From NCBI RefSeq assembly GCF_034541975.1, contig NZ_JAVYJM010000001.1: DNA of 64,000 nt, one strand, 5' to 3'. The notes below the pieces were generated by a model. It did not search any database and was not told where the DNA came from. It was given only the letters and a program-made list of their open reading frames with translations. The stretch is from Dermacoccus abyssi (GTDB taxonomy: Bacteria > Actinomycetota > Actinomycetes > Actinomycetales > Dermatophilaceae). The translations under genes were made by a program, and so were the position numbers. Below are positions 48,294-57,125 of the stretch, in pieces. The stretch's first letter is position 1. Each line of letters starts with the position of its first letter.

Positions 48294-50296
48294 TGGCCGA
48301 TCCCCGCACCTACCGCCCGAAGACGGGCGACATCCCCACGGACGCCGGCGTCTACCGCTTCCGCGACCGTGACGGACGTGTCATCTACGTCGGCAAGGCG
48401 AAGTCCCTGCGTTCGCGCCTCACGAGCTACTTCCAGGACCTGCGTCTGCTTCACCCGCGGACGCGCACGATGGTGACCACGGCAGCATCCGTCGAGTGGA
48501 CGGTCGTGCGCAACGAGGTCGAGGCACTTCAGCTCGAGTACGCGTGGATCAAGGAGTACGACCCGCGCTTCAACGTGAAGTACCGCGACGACAAGTCGTA
48601 CCCGTACCTCGCGGTGACGATGTCCGACGAGGTGCCGCGGGCGCAGGTCATGCGCGGACGCAAGAAGCCGGGCACCCGCTACTTCGGACCGTTCACCCAC
48701 GCGTGGGCCATCCGCGACACCCTCGACCAGCTCATGCGCGTGTTTCCCATGCGCACGTGCAGCGCGGGCGTCTACCGCCGCGCCGAGTCCTCCGGACGCC
48801 CGTGCCTGCTCGGCTACATCGACAAGTGCAGTGCTCCGTGTGTCGGCAACGTGACGCACGAGGAGCACCGCGCCATCGCCGAGGACTTCTGCGCGTTCAT
48901 GGCGGGGGATTCGGCGCGGTTCACGCGCGACATCGAGCGTCGCATGAAGGCGGCGTCGGCCGAACTCGACTTCGAGCAGGCCGCGCGCCTGCGTGACGAT
49001 CTCGGTGCCCTCGAGAAGGTGCTGCAGAAGTCGGCCGTCGTCTTCGACGACGCCACGGACGCCGATGTCTTCGGTCTCGTCGAGGACGAGCTCGAGGCCG
49101 CAGTCCAGGTCTTCCACGTCCGAGGTGGGCGCATTCGAGGACAGCGAGGCTGGGTCACCGACAAGGCCAGCGAGGCGGGCGTCGGAACCCCGGAACTCAT
49201 CGAGCGGATCCTGCTCGAGGTGTACGGAGAACGCGAGGGCAAGGACGACGTTCCCCGCGAAGTGCTCGTGCCCGTCCTACCGGGCGAACCCGACGACGTG
49301 CGTGACTGGCTGCGCCAGCGTCGCGGCGGCGTGGTCGACCTGCGCGTCCCGCAGCGTGGTGACAAGCGAGAACTCGCCGCCACCGTGACGAAGAACGCCG
49401 GGCAGGCCCTCGCCCGACACAAGGTCAGCCGGGCCGGCGATCTCACCGCTCGCTCGCAGGCCCTCGAGGAGTTGCAGGAGAACCTCGGGTTGCCCGAGGC
49501 GCCGCTACGCATCGAGTGTTTCGACATCTCGCACGTGCAGGGCACGAACGTCGTGGGCTCGATGGTCGTCTTCGAGGACGGCCTGCCGCGCAAGTCCGAG
49601 TACCGCCGCTTCATCGTGGCCGGCACCGAGGACGCGGACGGTACCCTGCGCAACGACGACGTGGCCGCCATGCACGAGGTGCTCACGCGCCGCTTCGCCC
49701 GTCTGGCCCGTGAGACCGCGAACGGCGACGGAACCACCGCGGCCAGTGGTGAGGTGGACGCCGACGACAGGGCCGGTTCCCTCCGTGACGAGGACGGGCG
49801 TCTGAAGAAGTTCGCCTACCGTCCGCAGCTCCTCGTCGTCGACGGTGGCCGCCCGCAGGTGGACGCTGCGGCACGTGCGTTGGCCGAGGTCGGGTTCGCC
49901 GACATCCCGGTCGTCGGACTCGCCAAACGCCTCGAGGAGGTGTGGCTCGCGGACGATGACTTCCCCGTCATCCTGCCGCGCACGAGCGAGGCTCTCTACC
50001 TGCTGCAGCGGGTGCGTGACGAGGCCCACCGCTTCGCCATCACGTTCCACCGGGAACGGCGCTCGAAAGCCATGACGGTCTCCGCCCTCGACGGGATCGC
50101 GGGCCTCGGGCCGGCCAAGCAGAAGGCGTTGCTCCAGCACTTTGGCACGGTCAAGGCCATCCGTGCGGCCGACGCCGAGGCGCTCCAGGAGGTCAAGGGT
50201 GTCGGCCCAGCCCTGGCCGAGTCCGTCGTCCGGGCGCTCTCGTCGAACGAGGGGACGCCAGCGGTTAACGTGATGACCGGAGAAGTACTGGAATGA
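48293..50296 (+). CDS. uvrC: Excinuclease ABC subunit C
   Basis: UvrC makes the 3' and 5' cuts in nucleotide excision repair. The 667-residue protein has the N-terminal GIY-YIG domain (GVYRFRDRDGRVIYVGKAKSL), a UVR motif (AELDFEQAARLRDDLGALEK), a central RNase H-like endonuclease domain (IECFDISHVQGTNVVGSMVVF and LLVVDGGRPQVDAA) and C-terminal helix-hairpin-helix repeats (IAGLGPAKQKALLQHFG, VKGVGPALAESV). It overlaps the Rieske gene by one base and rapZ by four. Confidence 0.97.
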   Translation: MADPRTYRPKTGDIPTDAGVYRFRDRDGRVIYVGKAKSLRSRLTSYFQDLRLLHPRTRTMVTTAASVEWTVVRNEVEALQLEYAWIKEYDPRFNVKYRDDKSYPYLAVTMSDEVPRAQVMRGRKKPGTRYFGPFTHAWAIRDTLDQLMRVFPMRTCSAGVYRRAESSGRPCLLGYIDKCSAPCVGNVTHEEHRAIAEDFCAFMAGDSARFTRDIERRMKAASAELDFEQAARLRDDLGALEKVLQKSAVVFDDATDADVFGLVEDELEAAVQVFHVRGGRIRGQRGWVTDKASEAGVGTPELIERILLEVYGEREGKDDVPREVLVPVLPGEPDDVRDWLRQRRGGVVDLRVPQRGDKRELAATVTKNAGQALARHKVSRAGDLTARSQALEELQENLGLPEAPLRIECFDISHVQGTNVVGSMVVFEDGLPRKSEYRRFIVAGTEDADGTLRNDDVAAMHEVLTRRFARLARETANGDGTTAASGEVDADDRAGSLRDEDGRLKKFAYRPQLLVVDGGRPQVDAAARALAEVGFADIPVVGLAKRLEEVWLADDDFPVILPRTSEALYLLQRVRDEAHRFAITFHRERRSKAMTVSALDGIAGLGPAKQKALLQHFGTVKAIRAADAEALQEVKGVGPALAESVVRALSSNEGTPAVNVMTGEVLE

Positions 50297-51186
50297 GAGA
50301 ACGAGAGGCCACGATGACCGACTCTGCGCACTCGGAGATGATGATCGTCACGGGTATGAGCGGGGCGGGTCGCACCACTGCGGCCAACGTTCTCGAGGAC
50401 CAGGGCTGGTACGTCGTCGACAACCTGCCGCCGCAGTTACTCACGCAGCTGGCTGACCTCGTCGACAAGAGCGGTGAGTCCGACGTTCGCGTCGCCGCCG
50501 TCGTCGACGTGCGAAGCCGTGCCTTCTTTACCGACTTCCGCGCGGGCCTCGAGCAACTGCGCGACAACGGCTGGCGTCCCTCCGTCGTCTTCGTCGACGC
50601 CACGGACGAATCACTCGTGCGCCGTTTCGAATCCGTGCGTCGCCCTCACCCGCTGCAGGGGGAGGGGCGCATGCTCGACGGCATCACGCGCGAGCGTGAG
50701 CTGCTGCGTGATCTCCGCTCGAACGCGGACATCCTCATCGACACGAGTGGCCTCAACGTCCACCAGCTCTCGGCCAAGGTGCAGGAGCTCGTCGGTGACA
50801 AGGGAGGCCCGGATCTGCGGATCGCCGTCATGAGTTTCGGCTTCAAGTACGGCATCCCGCTGGACGCCGACCTCGTTTTCGACATGCGCTTCCTGCCCAA
50901 CCCTTTCTGGAATCCGGAGTTGCGTCCGTTCAGCGGTAAGGACGAGGTCGTGAGCGACTTCGTGCTCGGCCAGCCGGGTGCGAAGGAGTTCCTCGACGGC
51001 GTCCTGTCACTCCTCAAACCGATGACCGAGGGCTACCTGCGTGAGGGCCGTAGCTACGTGACGCTGGCCGTCGGGTGCACGGGGGGCAAGCACCGGAGCG
51101 TCGCCATGGCCGAGGCCCTTGCGAAGCAGCTTCGTTCCGAACGTCTCGGCACCCTCGTGGTTCACCGCGACCTGGGGCGCGAGTGA
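50293..51186 (+). CDS. rapZ: RapZ/YvcJ-family nucleotide-binding protein
   Basis: This 297-residue P-loop protein has the Walker A-like VTGMSGAGRTTAANVLED (Arg in place of Lys, as is common in actinobacterial members), VVDNLPPQLLTQ, VDVRSRAFF and DMRFLPNPFW. The C-terminal domain ends with VGCTGGKHRSVAMAE. In E. coli RapZ controls glmZ/GlmS; in Gram-positives the role is less clear but linked to cell-wall precursors. ATG 50293 has GGAGAAG upstream and overlaps uvrC. ATG 50314 with GAGAGG is an alternative. Confidence 0.94.
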   Translation: MREREATMTDSAHSEMMIVTGMSGAGRTTAANVLEDQGWYVVDNLPPQLLTQLADLVDKSGESDVRVAAVVDVRSRAFFTDFRAGLEQLRDNGWRPSVVFVDATDESLVRRFESVRRPHPLQGEGRMLDGITRERELLRDLRSNADILIDTSGLNVHQLSAKVQELVGDKGGPDLRIAVMSFGFKYGIPLDADLVFDMRFLPNPFWNPELRPFSGKDEVVSDFVLGQPGAKEFLDGVLSLLKPMTEGYLREGRSYVTLAVGCTGGKHRSVAMAEALAKQLRSERLGTLVVHRDLGRE

Positions 51187-52160
51187 AGCGGCCCGCTGTC
51201 GCGGCGCTCGGGGGAGGGCACGGTCTCTTCGCCTCCCTCGAAGCCCTGCGGCTCGTCACCGACCAGATCACGGCCATCGTCACGGTCGCCGATGACGGGG
51301 GATCGTCGGGACGCCTCCGGGAGGAGTACGACATCCTCCCGCCTGGTGACCTGCGCATGGCTCTGGCGGCGTTGTGTGACAACTCCGAGTGGGGCATCGC
51401 CTGGCGTGACGCGCTGCAGCACCGGTTCCCCGGTGAGGGTCCGATGGGCGGCCACGCGCTCGGCAATCTCATCATCGCGGGTTTGTGGGATTCGCTCGGC
51501 GACCCGATCAAGGGTCTCGACATGGTGGGGCGCCTGCTGAGCGCGCGCGGTCGCGTCCTGCCGATGTCGATGCAACCGTTGCGCATCGACGCCACGGTGC
51601 GTGGCGCGGACCCCGAGAAGCCGGAGGAGGTTCAGGAGGTATCCGGTCAGGTCGCCGTCGCGCAGACGCCCGGGCAGGTGCTCAACCTGCGCCTGTTCCC
51701 GGACCCTCCGCAGCCGTGCAAGGAGGCTGTCGACGCCGTTCTCGACGCCGACTGGGTCATTCTCGGACCGGGCTCGTGGTTCACGTCCGTCATGCCACAC
51801 CTTCTCGTGCCCGATCTGCTGGACGCCCTCGTCATGACCAAGGCGAAGCGCATGCTCGCCCTCAACGTGCAGATGGACACGGGCGAGACCGCGGGCTTCT
51901 CGGCAAGCGACCACTTGGAGGTGCTGCGCGCTCACGCGCCTGCACTGCATCTCGATGCGGTCCTCGCGGACCCCGGTGTCATCGGTGACGACGAGCGGGC
52001 CCTCCACGCACTCGAGACGTCCGCTGCCGCCCTCGGCGCGGAAGTCGTCTACAAGCACGTGGCCGACCCGGACACGGCCGGGGTGCACGACACGTTGCGC
52101 CTCGCCACGGCCTATCGAGACGTCATGGAGCGTTCCTCCCGTGGTCCGCGGCATCAATGA
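51183..52160 (+). CDS. YvcK-family UDP-sugar-binding regulator of cell-wall metabolism
   Basis: This 325-residue protein of the YvcK/CofD-like family has VAALGGGHGLFASLEAL, VTVADDGGSSGRLREEY, PPGDLRMALAALCD, GHALGNLIIAGLW and ILGPGSWFTSVMPHLLV. YvcK binds UDP-GlcNAc and affects peptidoglycan precursor flux and carbon use in Bacillus, Listeria and mycobacteria (CuvA). GTG 51183 overlaps the rapZ stop. The rapZ-yvcK-whiA order is conserved in Gram-positives. Confidence 0.93.
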   Translation: MKRPAVAALGGGHGLFASLEALRLVTDQITAIVTVADDGGSSGRLREEYDILPPGDLRMALAALCDNSEWGIAWRDALQHRFPGEGPMGGHALGNLIIAGLWDSLGDPIKGLDMVGRLLSARGRVLPMSMQPLRIDATVRGADPEKPEEVQEVSGQVAVAQTPGQVLNLRLFPDPPQPCKEAVDAVLDADWVILGPGSWFTSVMPHLLVPDLLDALVMTKAKRMLALNVQMDTGETAGFSASDHLEVLRAHAPALHLDAVLADPGVIGDDERALHALETSAAALGAEVVYKHVADPDTAGVHDTLRLATAYRDVMERSSRGPRHQ

Positions 52161-52301
52161 GTCAGGGGGCGTACGCACCCCTGCAGGTCACTATTTCGCA
52201 CCAACAGCGTTTGGGTTCTCGCGTTGGAGCGGGCAAAATGAGAACACCGCTTCACGGCAGCCAAGCCGTGGAGCGGTCGTTTCTGGAGAGGACATGGCGC
52301 C

Positions 52302-53279
52302 ATGGCGATGACCGCAACGGTCAAGGACGAGCTCAGCCGGGTCGTCATCACGACGAACGCGACGCGCAAGGCCGAGGTGGCTGCGATGCTGCGTTTCGCA
52401 GGGGGATTGCACCTCGTCGGCGGCCGCGTGAGCGTCGAGGCGGAGCTCGACACGGGGGTTGCCGCGCGACGCCTGCGCACCGCCATCACCGAGCTTTACG
52501 GCCACTCGAGCGAACTCGTCGTCATGCGCCCGGGTGGCATTCGTCGCTCCACGTCCTACGTCGTGCGTGTTCCGAAGGCCGAGCTCGCCGTTCAGGCGGG
52601 TCTCGTCGACGCCAAGGGACGTCCTGTACGCGGGCTTCCCCCGAAGATCGTCAACGGCACCCTCGACGACGCCGCCGCCGCGTGGCGCGGAGCCTTCATC
52701 GTTCACGGATCGCTCACCGAACCCGGACGTTCGTCGTCGATGGAGATCACGTGCCCCGGCTCCGAGGTGGCTCTCGCCCTCGTCGGAGCGGCCCGCCGCC
52801 TCGGCATCGCCGCGAAGGCACGTGAGGTGCGCGGGGTCGACCGCGTCGTCATCCGTGACGGCGAGGCCATCGGAGCCATGCTCACGCACATGGGCGCCAC
52901 GGACGCGCGCCTCGTGTGGGAGGAGCGCCGTATGCGCCGAGAGGTGCGTGCCACCGCCAACCGCCTCGCGAACTTCGACGATGCCAACCTACGCCGTTCG
53001 GCCCGCGCGGCCGTCGCGGCCGGTTCGCGCGTTGCCCGCGCCATGGAAATCCTCGGCGACGAGGTGCCCGGTCACCTGCGGCAGGCCGGTGAACTGCGCA
53101 TCGAGCACAAGCAGGCCAGCCTCGAGGAGCTGGGCGCTCTCGCCGACCCGCCCATGACGAAGGACGCGGTTGCCGGGCGCATCCGTCGTCTGCTCGCCAT
53201 GGCGGACAAGCGTGCGGCGGAACTCGGCATTCCTGGCACGGAGGCCAACCTCACGCCGGACATGCTCGAGGACGAGTGA
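52302..53279 (+). CDS. whiA: WhiA DNA-binding regulator
   Basis: WhiA has a LAGLIDADG-like N-terminal domain and a C-terminal helix-turn-helix. The 325-residue protein shows VKDELSRVVITTNATRKAEV, GIRRSTSYVVRVP, the LAGLIDADG-like AAAAWRGAFIVHGSLTEP, RRSARAAVAAGSRVARAM and LGALADPPMTKDAVAGRIRR. It controls sporulation and division in Streptomyces and is conserved in non-sporulating actinobacteria. A 141-bp gap with a weak hairpin (52165-52181) separates it from yvcK. GGAGAGG lies ~12 nt before ATG; ATG 52308 is also possible. Confidence 0.96.
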   Translation: MAMTATVKDELSRVVITTNATRKAEVAAMLRFAGGLHLVGGRVSVEAELDTGVAARRLRTAITELYGHSSELVVMRPGGIRRSTSYVVRVPKAELAVQAGLVDAKGRPVRGLPPKIVNGTLDDAAAAWRGAFIVHGSLTEPGRSSSMEITCPGSEVALALVGAARRLGIAAKAREVRGVDRVVIRDGEAIGAMLTHMGATDARLVWEERRMRREVRATANRLANFDDANLRRSARAAVAAGSRVARAMEILGDEVPGHLRQAGELRIEHKQASLEELGALADPPMTKDAVAGRIRRLLAMADKRAAELGIPGTEANLTPDMLEDE

Positions 53280-53297
53280 CCCTCGCCACACTTCGCC

Positions 53298-53327
53298 GAC
53301 GCCCACCGCACGCCCGCGGCGGGCGTC
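53298..53327 (+). terminator. Terminator hairpin after whiA
   Basis: GACGCCC (53298-53304) pairs with GGGCGTC (53321-53327), and CCGC/GCGG continues after one mismatch, with a 6-nt loop. It lies 19 nt after the whiA stop and separates this operon from gapA. Confidence 0.7.
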
Positions 53328-53435
53328 GATCTGTGCTCGACGAAAACCCCACACGGGCCCACCGTGCGGCTCTGCGAGTCTCATGCACTGGCCGGTAACC
53401 TCCCACCGCTTCGCCACGCGTGGGGCCCCTTGTCA

Positions 53436-53441
53436 TAGGGT
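53436..53441 (+). promoter_or_regulatory. -10 box of gapA
   Basis: TAGGGT lies about 75 nt before the GTG start of gapA, preceded directly by TTGTCA. This implies a short leader, unlike the leaderless genes with the same box. Confidence 0.5.
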
Positions 53442-53515
53442 GGACGTGTGAAAGACCGCGTGCCCGCCAGCGGGTACGCGAGCACTCGATTCCTAGGGAA
53501 GGGCAGGGTTCAAAA

Positions 53516-54523
53516 GTGACCGTCCGCGTTGGTATCAATGGCTTTGGCCGCATCGGCCGCAACTTCTTCCGCGCCGTCAAGGCGTCGGGCGCAGATGTCG
53601 AGATCGTGGCGGTGAACGACCTCACCGACAACAAGACGCTGGCCCACCTGCTCAAGTACGACTCGATCCTCGGCCGCTTCGACGGCGACGTCACCTTCGA
53701 CGACACCTCTATCACGGTCGACGGCGCCAAGATCGCCGCCTTCGCCGAGAAGGACCCGGCCAAGCTCGACTGGGCCTCCGTCGGCGCCGACATCGTCGTC
53801 GAGTCCACCGGCTTCTTCACCGAGGCCGAGGCTGCCAAGGCCCACCTGGCCGGCGGCGCGAAGAAGGTCATCATCTCCGCCCCGGCGAAGAACGAGGACA
53901 TCACCATCGTCATGGGCGTCAACGACGACCTGTACGACCCGGAGAAGCACACGATCATCTCCAACGCGTCGTGCACGACGAACTGCCTCGCCCCGATGGC
54001 CAAGGCCCTCAACGACGGCCTCGGCATCGAGAAGGGCCTCATGACGACGGTTCACGCCTACACGGGTGACCAGCGCCTTCACGACGCCCCGCACAAGGAC
54101 GCACGCCGCGCCCGCGCCGCCGCCATCAACATCGTTCCCACGTCGACGGGTGCGGCCAAGGCCGTCTCCCTCGTCCTGCCGGAGCTCAAGGGCAAGCTCG
54201 ACGGTTACGCGCTGCGCGTGCCGGTTCCCACGGGTTCGGCCACGGACCTGACGTTCACCGCCTCCCGCGAGACGACCGTCGAAGAGGTCAACGAGATCGT
54301 CAGAAAGGCCGCTTCCGAGGGCCCGCTCAAGGACGTCCTCAACTACTCCGAGGCCGACCTCGTCTCCACCGACATCGTCACCGACCCGGCGTCCTGCATC
54401 TTCGACTCCGGCCTGACGAAGGTCATCGGCAACCAGGTCAAGGTCGTCGGCTGGTACGACAACGAGTGGGGTTACTCCAACCGCCTCGTCGCCCTCACCG
54501 CCCTCGTCGGCTCCAAGCTCTGA
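53516..54523 (+). CDS. gapA: Glyceraldehyde-3-phosphate dehydrogenase
   Basis: This 335-residue glycolytic enzyme oxidises glyceraldehyde 3-phosphate with NAD. The N-terminal Rossmann motif is VGINGFGRIGRNFFRA. The catalytic Cys is in SNASCTTNCLAP and the His in TTVHAYTGDQ; IVPTSTGAAKAV and WYDNEWGYSNRL complete the pattern. I chose GTG 53516 because the conserved N-terminus starts there. It is the first gene of gapA-pgk-tpiA. Confidence 0.97.
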   Translation: MTVRVGINGFGRIGRNFFRAVKASGADVEIVAVNDLTDNKTLAHLLKYDSILGRFDGDVTFDDTSITVDGAKIAAFAEKDPAKLDWASVGADIVVESTGFFTEAEAAKAHLAGGAKKVIISAPAKNEDITIVMGVNDDLYDPEKHTIISNASCTTNCLAPMAKALNDGLGIEKGLMTTVHAYTGDQRLHDAPHKDARRARAAAINIVPTSTGAAKAVSLVLPELKGKLDGYALRVPVPTGSATDLTFTASRETTVEEVNEIVRKAASEGPLKDVLNYSEADLVSTDIVTDPASCIFDSGLTKVIGNQVKVVGWYDNEWGYSNRLVALTALVGSKL

Positions 54524-54530
54524 GGCGTCG

Positions 54531-55727
54531 ATGAAGTCGATCTCCGATCTCGGTGATCTGGGGGGCAAGAAGGTTCTGCTGCGCAGTGACCTCAATGTGC
54601 CGCTCGATGGTTCCCGGATCACGGACGACGGCCGTGTGCGCGCGTCCGTCCCCACGATCCAGGAGCTGACGAAGGCAGGCGCCCGCGTCGTCGTCGTGGC
54701 CCACCTCGGCCGTCCCAAGGGTGAGCCGGAGGCGAAGTACTCGCTCGAGCCGGTCGTCTCCCGTCTGTCGGAGTTGCTCGGTCAGGACGTGAAGTTCGCC
54801 TCCGACACCGTCGGCGACTCGGCCCGTAAGGTCGTGGAGTCCCTCGGTGACGGCGACGTCGCCCTGCTCGAGAACCTGCGCTTCAACGCGGGGGAGACGA
54901 GCAAGGACGATGCCGAGCGCCGCGAGTTCGCCCAGCAGCTGGCCGATCTCGCCGACGTCTTCGTCTCCGACGGCTTCGGTGTCGTGCACCGCAAGCAGGC
55001 GTCCGTGTACGACGTCGCCGAACTCCTGCCGTCGGCCATGGGTGGTCTCGTGCAGGCCGAGGTCGACGTGTTGCAGCGCCTCACGGACGAGCCGCAGCGT
55101 CCCTACGCCGTCGTGCTCGGCGGCGCCAAGGTCGCTGACAAGCTCGCCGTCATCGAGAACCTCATGAAGACCGCGGACCGTCTCCTCATCGGTGGCGGCA
55201 TGGTCTTCACCTTCCTCAAGGCCGAAGGCCACGAGGTCGGCAAGAGCCTTCTCGACGACGAGCAGCTCGAGACCGTCAAGGGCTACATCGCCAAGGCCAA
55301 GGAGGCCGGCGTCGAGATCGTGCTGCCGGTCGATGTCGTCGTGGCGCCCGAGTTCGCTGCCGACAAGGGCAGCGAGGTCGTCGCGGTCGACGCCATCCCG
55401 GCCGACCAGATGGGTCTCGACATCGGTCCCGAGTCCGCGAAGCTCTACGCGTCGAAGCTCACCGACTGCAAGACGGTGTTCTGGAACGGCCCGATGGGCG
55501 CGTTCGAGATGGAGCCGTTCTCCGCGGGCACGAAGGCCGTCGCCCAGGCGCTCGTCGAAGCCACCGAGAACGGTGCTCTCACCGTGGTCGGTGGCGGCGA
55601 CTCGGCTGCCGCAGTGCGTCAGCTGGGTTTCGCCGACGAGCAGTTCGGTCACATCTCCACCGGCGGAGGCGCCAGCCTCGAGTACCTCGAGGGCAAGAAC
55701 CTGCCCGGCATCGAGGTGCTCGGCTGA
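54531..55727 (+). CDS. pgk: Phosphoglycerate kinase
   Basis: Pgk makes ATP and 3-phosphoglycerate from 1,3-bisphosphoglycerate. The 398-residue protein has KVLLRSDLNVPLDGSRI, VVVVAHLGRPKGEPE, LLENLRFNAGETS, YAVVLGGAKVADKLAVI, LIGGGMVFTFLKA, FWNGPMGAFE and VVGGGDSAAAV. The ATG is 7 nt after the gapA stop, with TGAGG at the junction. Confidence 0.97.
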   Translation: MKSISDLGDLGGKKVLLRSDLNVPLDGSRITDDGRVRASVPTIQELTKAGARVVVVAHLGRPKGEPEAKYSLEPVVSRLSELLGQDVKFASDTVGDSARKVVESLGDGDVALLENLRFNAGETSKDDAERREFAQQLADLADVFVSDGFGVVHRKQASVYDVAELLPSAMGGLVQAEVDVLQRLTDEPQRPYAVVLGGAKVADKLAVIENLMKTADRLLIGGGMVFTFLKAEGHEVGKSLLDDEQLETVKGYIAKAKEAGVEIVLPVDVVVAPEFAADKGSEVVAVDAIPADQMGLDIGPESAKLYASKLTDCKTVFWNGPMGAFEMEPFSAGTKAVAQALVEATENGALTVVGGGDSAAAVRQLGFADEQFGHISTGGGASLEYLEGKNLPGIEVLG

Positions 55728-55746
55728 CGCCGACGTCCCGCACGTC

Positions 55747-55786
55747 ACGAGCCCCGCTTCCGTCGTCCGGCGGGAGCGGGGCTCGT
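55747..55786 (+). terminator. Hairpin between pgk and tpiA
   Basis: A 15-bp stem (55747-55761 with 55772-55786, one G-T pair) with a 10-nt loop lies 20 nt after the pgk stop. No separate promoter for tpiA is obvious, so it may be a partial terminator or an mRNA-stabilising structure. Confidence 0.75.
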
Positions 55787-55829
55787 TCTCGTTCCACCAC
55801 CTCGAACCTTCAAGGGAAAGGGGAGCCTC

Positions 55830-56630
55830 ATGGCTTCGACCACCACCCGCACGCCGCTCATGGCGGGCAACTGGAAGATGAATCTCGACCACCTGCAGGG
55901 CACGCACCTCGTGCAGAAGCTCACGTGGACCCTCGAGGACAAGCGCCACGACTTCGCCGACGTGGAGGTGGCCGTGCTGCCGCCGTTCACCGACCTGCGT
56001 TCGGTGCAGACGCTCGTCGACGGCGACAAGCTGAAGCTCGTCTACGGCGCCCAGGACCTCTCGCAGCACGACGAGGGCGCCTACACCGGTGAGGTCTCAG
56101 GTGCCTTCCTCGCAAAGCTCGGCTGCACGTACGTGTGCGTCGGCCACAGCGAGCGTCGCGAGTACCACCACGAGACGGACGAGATCGTGCGCGCAAAGGT
56201 CAAGGCGGCCTATCGCCACGGCATGACGCCGATCTTGTGCGTTGGCGAGCCGCTCGAGGTCCGCAAGGCCGCTCAGCACGTCGAGCACACGGTCGCTCAG
56301 CTCGAGGCGGCCGTCGCCGGTCTCTCGCGGGAGCAGGCGGAGACCCTCGTCGTGGCGTACGAGCCCGTGTGGGCCATCGGTACGGGTGAGGTCGCCACGC
56401 CGGCGGACGCGCAGGAGGTCTGCGGCGCGCTGCGCGAGGCCCTCGCCCGCGTGTTCGACGGCGATGTCGCCGCGAAGGTCCGCGTTCTCTACGGCGGTTC
56501 GGTCAAGCCGGGCAACGTCGCGGAAATCATGGCCGGTGACGACGTCGACGGCGCCCTTGTCGGTGGTGCGTCGCTCGTCGTCGACGACTTCGCCGGCATT
56601 TGCCGTTACAAGGAGCACGCCGGGCAGTGA
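55830..56630 (+). CDS. tpiA: Triose-phosphate isomerase
   Basis: TpiA interconverts dihydroxyacetone phosphate and glyceraldehyde 3-phosphate. The 266-residue TIM barrel has the substrate Lys in MAGNWKMNLDH, the catalytic His in VCVGHSERREYHHE, the catalytic Glu in VVAYEPVWAIGTG and the phosphate loops LYGGSVKPGN and LVGGASLV. AAAGGGGAG precedes the ATG. Confidence 0.97.
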   Translation: MASTTTRTPLMAGNWKMNLDHLQGTHLVQKLTWTLEDKRHDFADVEVAVLPPFTDLRSVQTLVDGDKLKLVYGAQDLSQHDEGAYTGEVSGAFLAKLGCTYVCVGHSERREYHHETDEIVRAKVKAAYRHGMTPILCVGEPLEVRKAAQHVEHTVAQLEAAVAGLSREQAETLVVAYEPVWAIGTGEVATPADAQEVCGALREALARVFDGDVAAKVRVLYGGSVKPGNVAEIMAGDDVDGALVGGASLVVDDFAGICRYKEHAGQ

Positions 56631-56721
56631 TCCTGCGCGTCGCACGCCGGACCCACCGGCCACCGAGGTCGTGCCGCTCGGCGCGCGTCGGGGGCTGACA
56701 TGGGCACGGTGTCCGACGCGA

Positions 56722-56727
56722 TAGGCT
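56722..56727 (+). promoter_or_regulatory. -10 box of secG
   Basis: TAGGCT lies about 50 nt before the GTG start of secG, with GAGGTGAG as ribosome-binding site in between. It is the best -10 candidate in the 149-bp gap after tpiA. Confidence 0.4.
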
Positions 56728-56779
56728 TGGGCGAATTGTGCGGGCGTCAGCTCGCGTCGTCGTGAGGTGAGATTTCTAC

Positions 56780-57022
56780 GTGGACATTCTGAAGATCGCT
56801 CTGCAGGTTCTGCTCGTGCTGAGCAGTCTGTTCCTGACCATGCTCATCCTCATGCACAAGGGCAGTGGCGGCGGACTCTCCGACATGTTCGGTGGTGGCT
56901 CCGGAGCCACGATGGGTGGCTCCTCGATGGCCGAACGCAACCTCAACCGCATCACGGTCGGCGCGGCCGGCCTCTGGTTCGCGGCCATCATCGGACTCGG
57001 TCTCGTCGAGCGGTTCAACTGA
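56780..57022 (+). CDS. secG: Preprotein translocase subunit SecG
   Basis: SecG is a small stabilising subunit of the SecYEG protein channel. The 80-residue protein has two TM segments (~5-25 and ~60-76) joined by the conserved Gly-rich loop GGGLSDMFGGG, and ALQVLLVLSSLFLTMLILMHK fits the family. GTG start. The position after tpiA is conserved in actinobacteria. Confidence 0.94.
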   Translation: MDILKIALQVLLVLSSLFLTMLILMHKGSGGGLSDMFGGGSGATMGGSSMAERNLNRITVGAAGLWFAAIIGLGLVERFN

Positions 57023-57058
57023 CACCTCGTCGCGAGCCCAACACAGGCTTCGACATTG

Positions 57059-57094
57059 AAAGAGCCCCACACCGGCAGCGGTGAGGGGCTCTTT
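57059..57094. terminator. Strong bidirectional terminator between secG and pgl
   Basis: AAAGAGCCCC (57059-57068) pairs with GGGGCTCTTT (57085-57094), with an inner CACCG/CGGTG stem and GCAG loop. It ends in a short T-run on both strands and lies between two converging operons. Confidence 0.92.
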
Positions 57095-57125
57095 CGTCGT
57101 TCCAGGGAAGGGCTTCGGGGTTCGC

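Noticed and set aside
52165..52181. Hairpin GGGG-GCGTACGC-A-CCCC after yvcK as a terminator
   Set aside because: The stem is short, has a bulge and no T-run. It is noted under whiA but not called.
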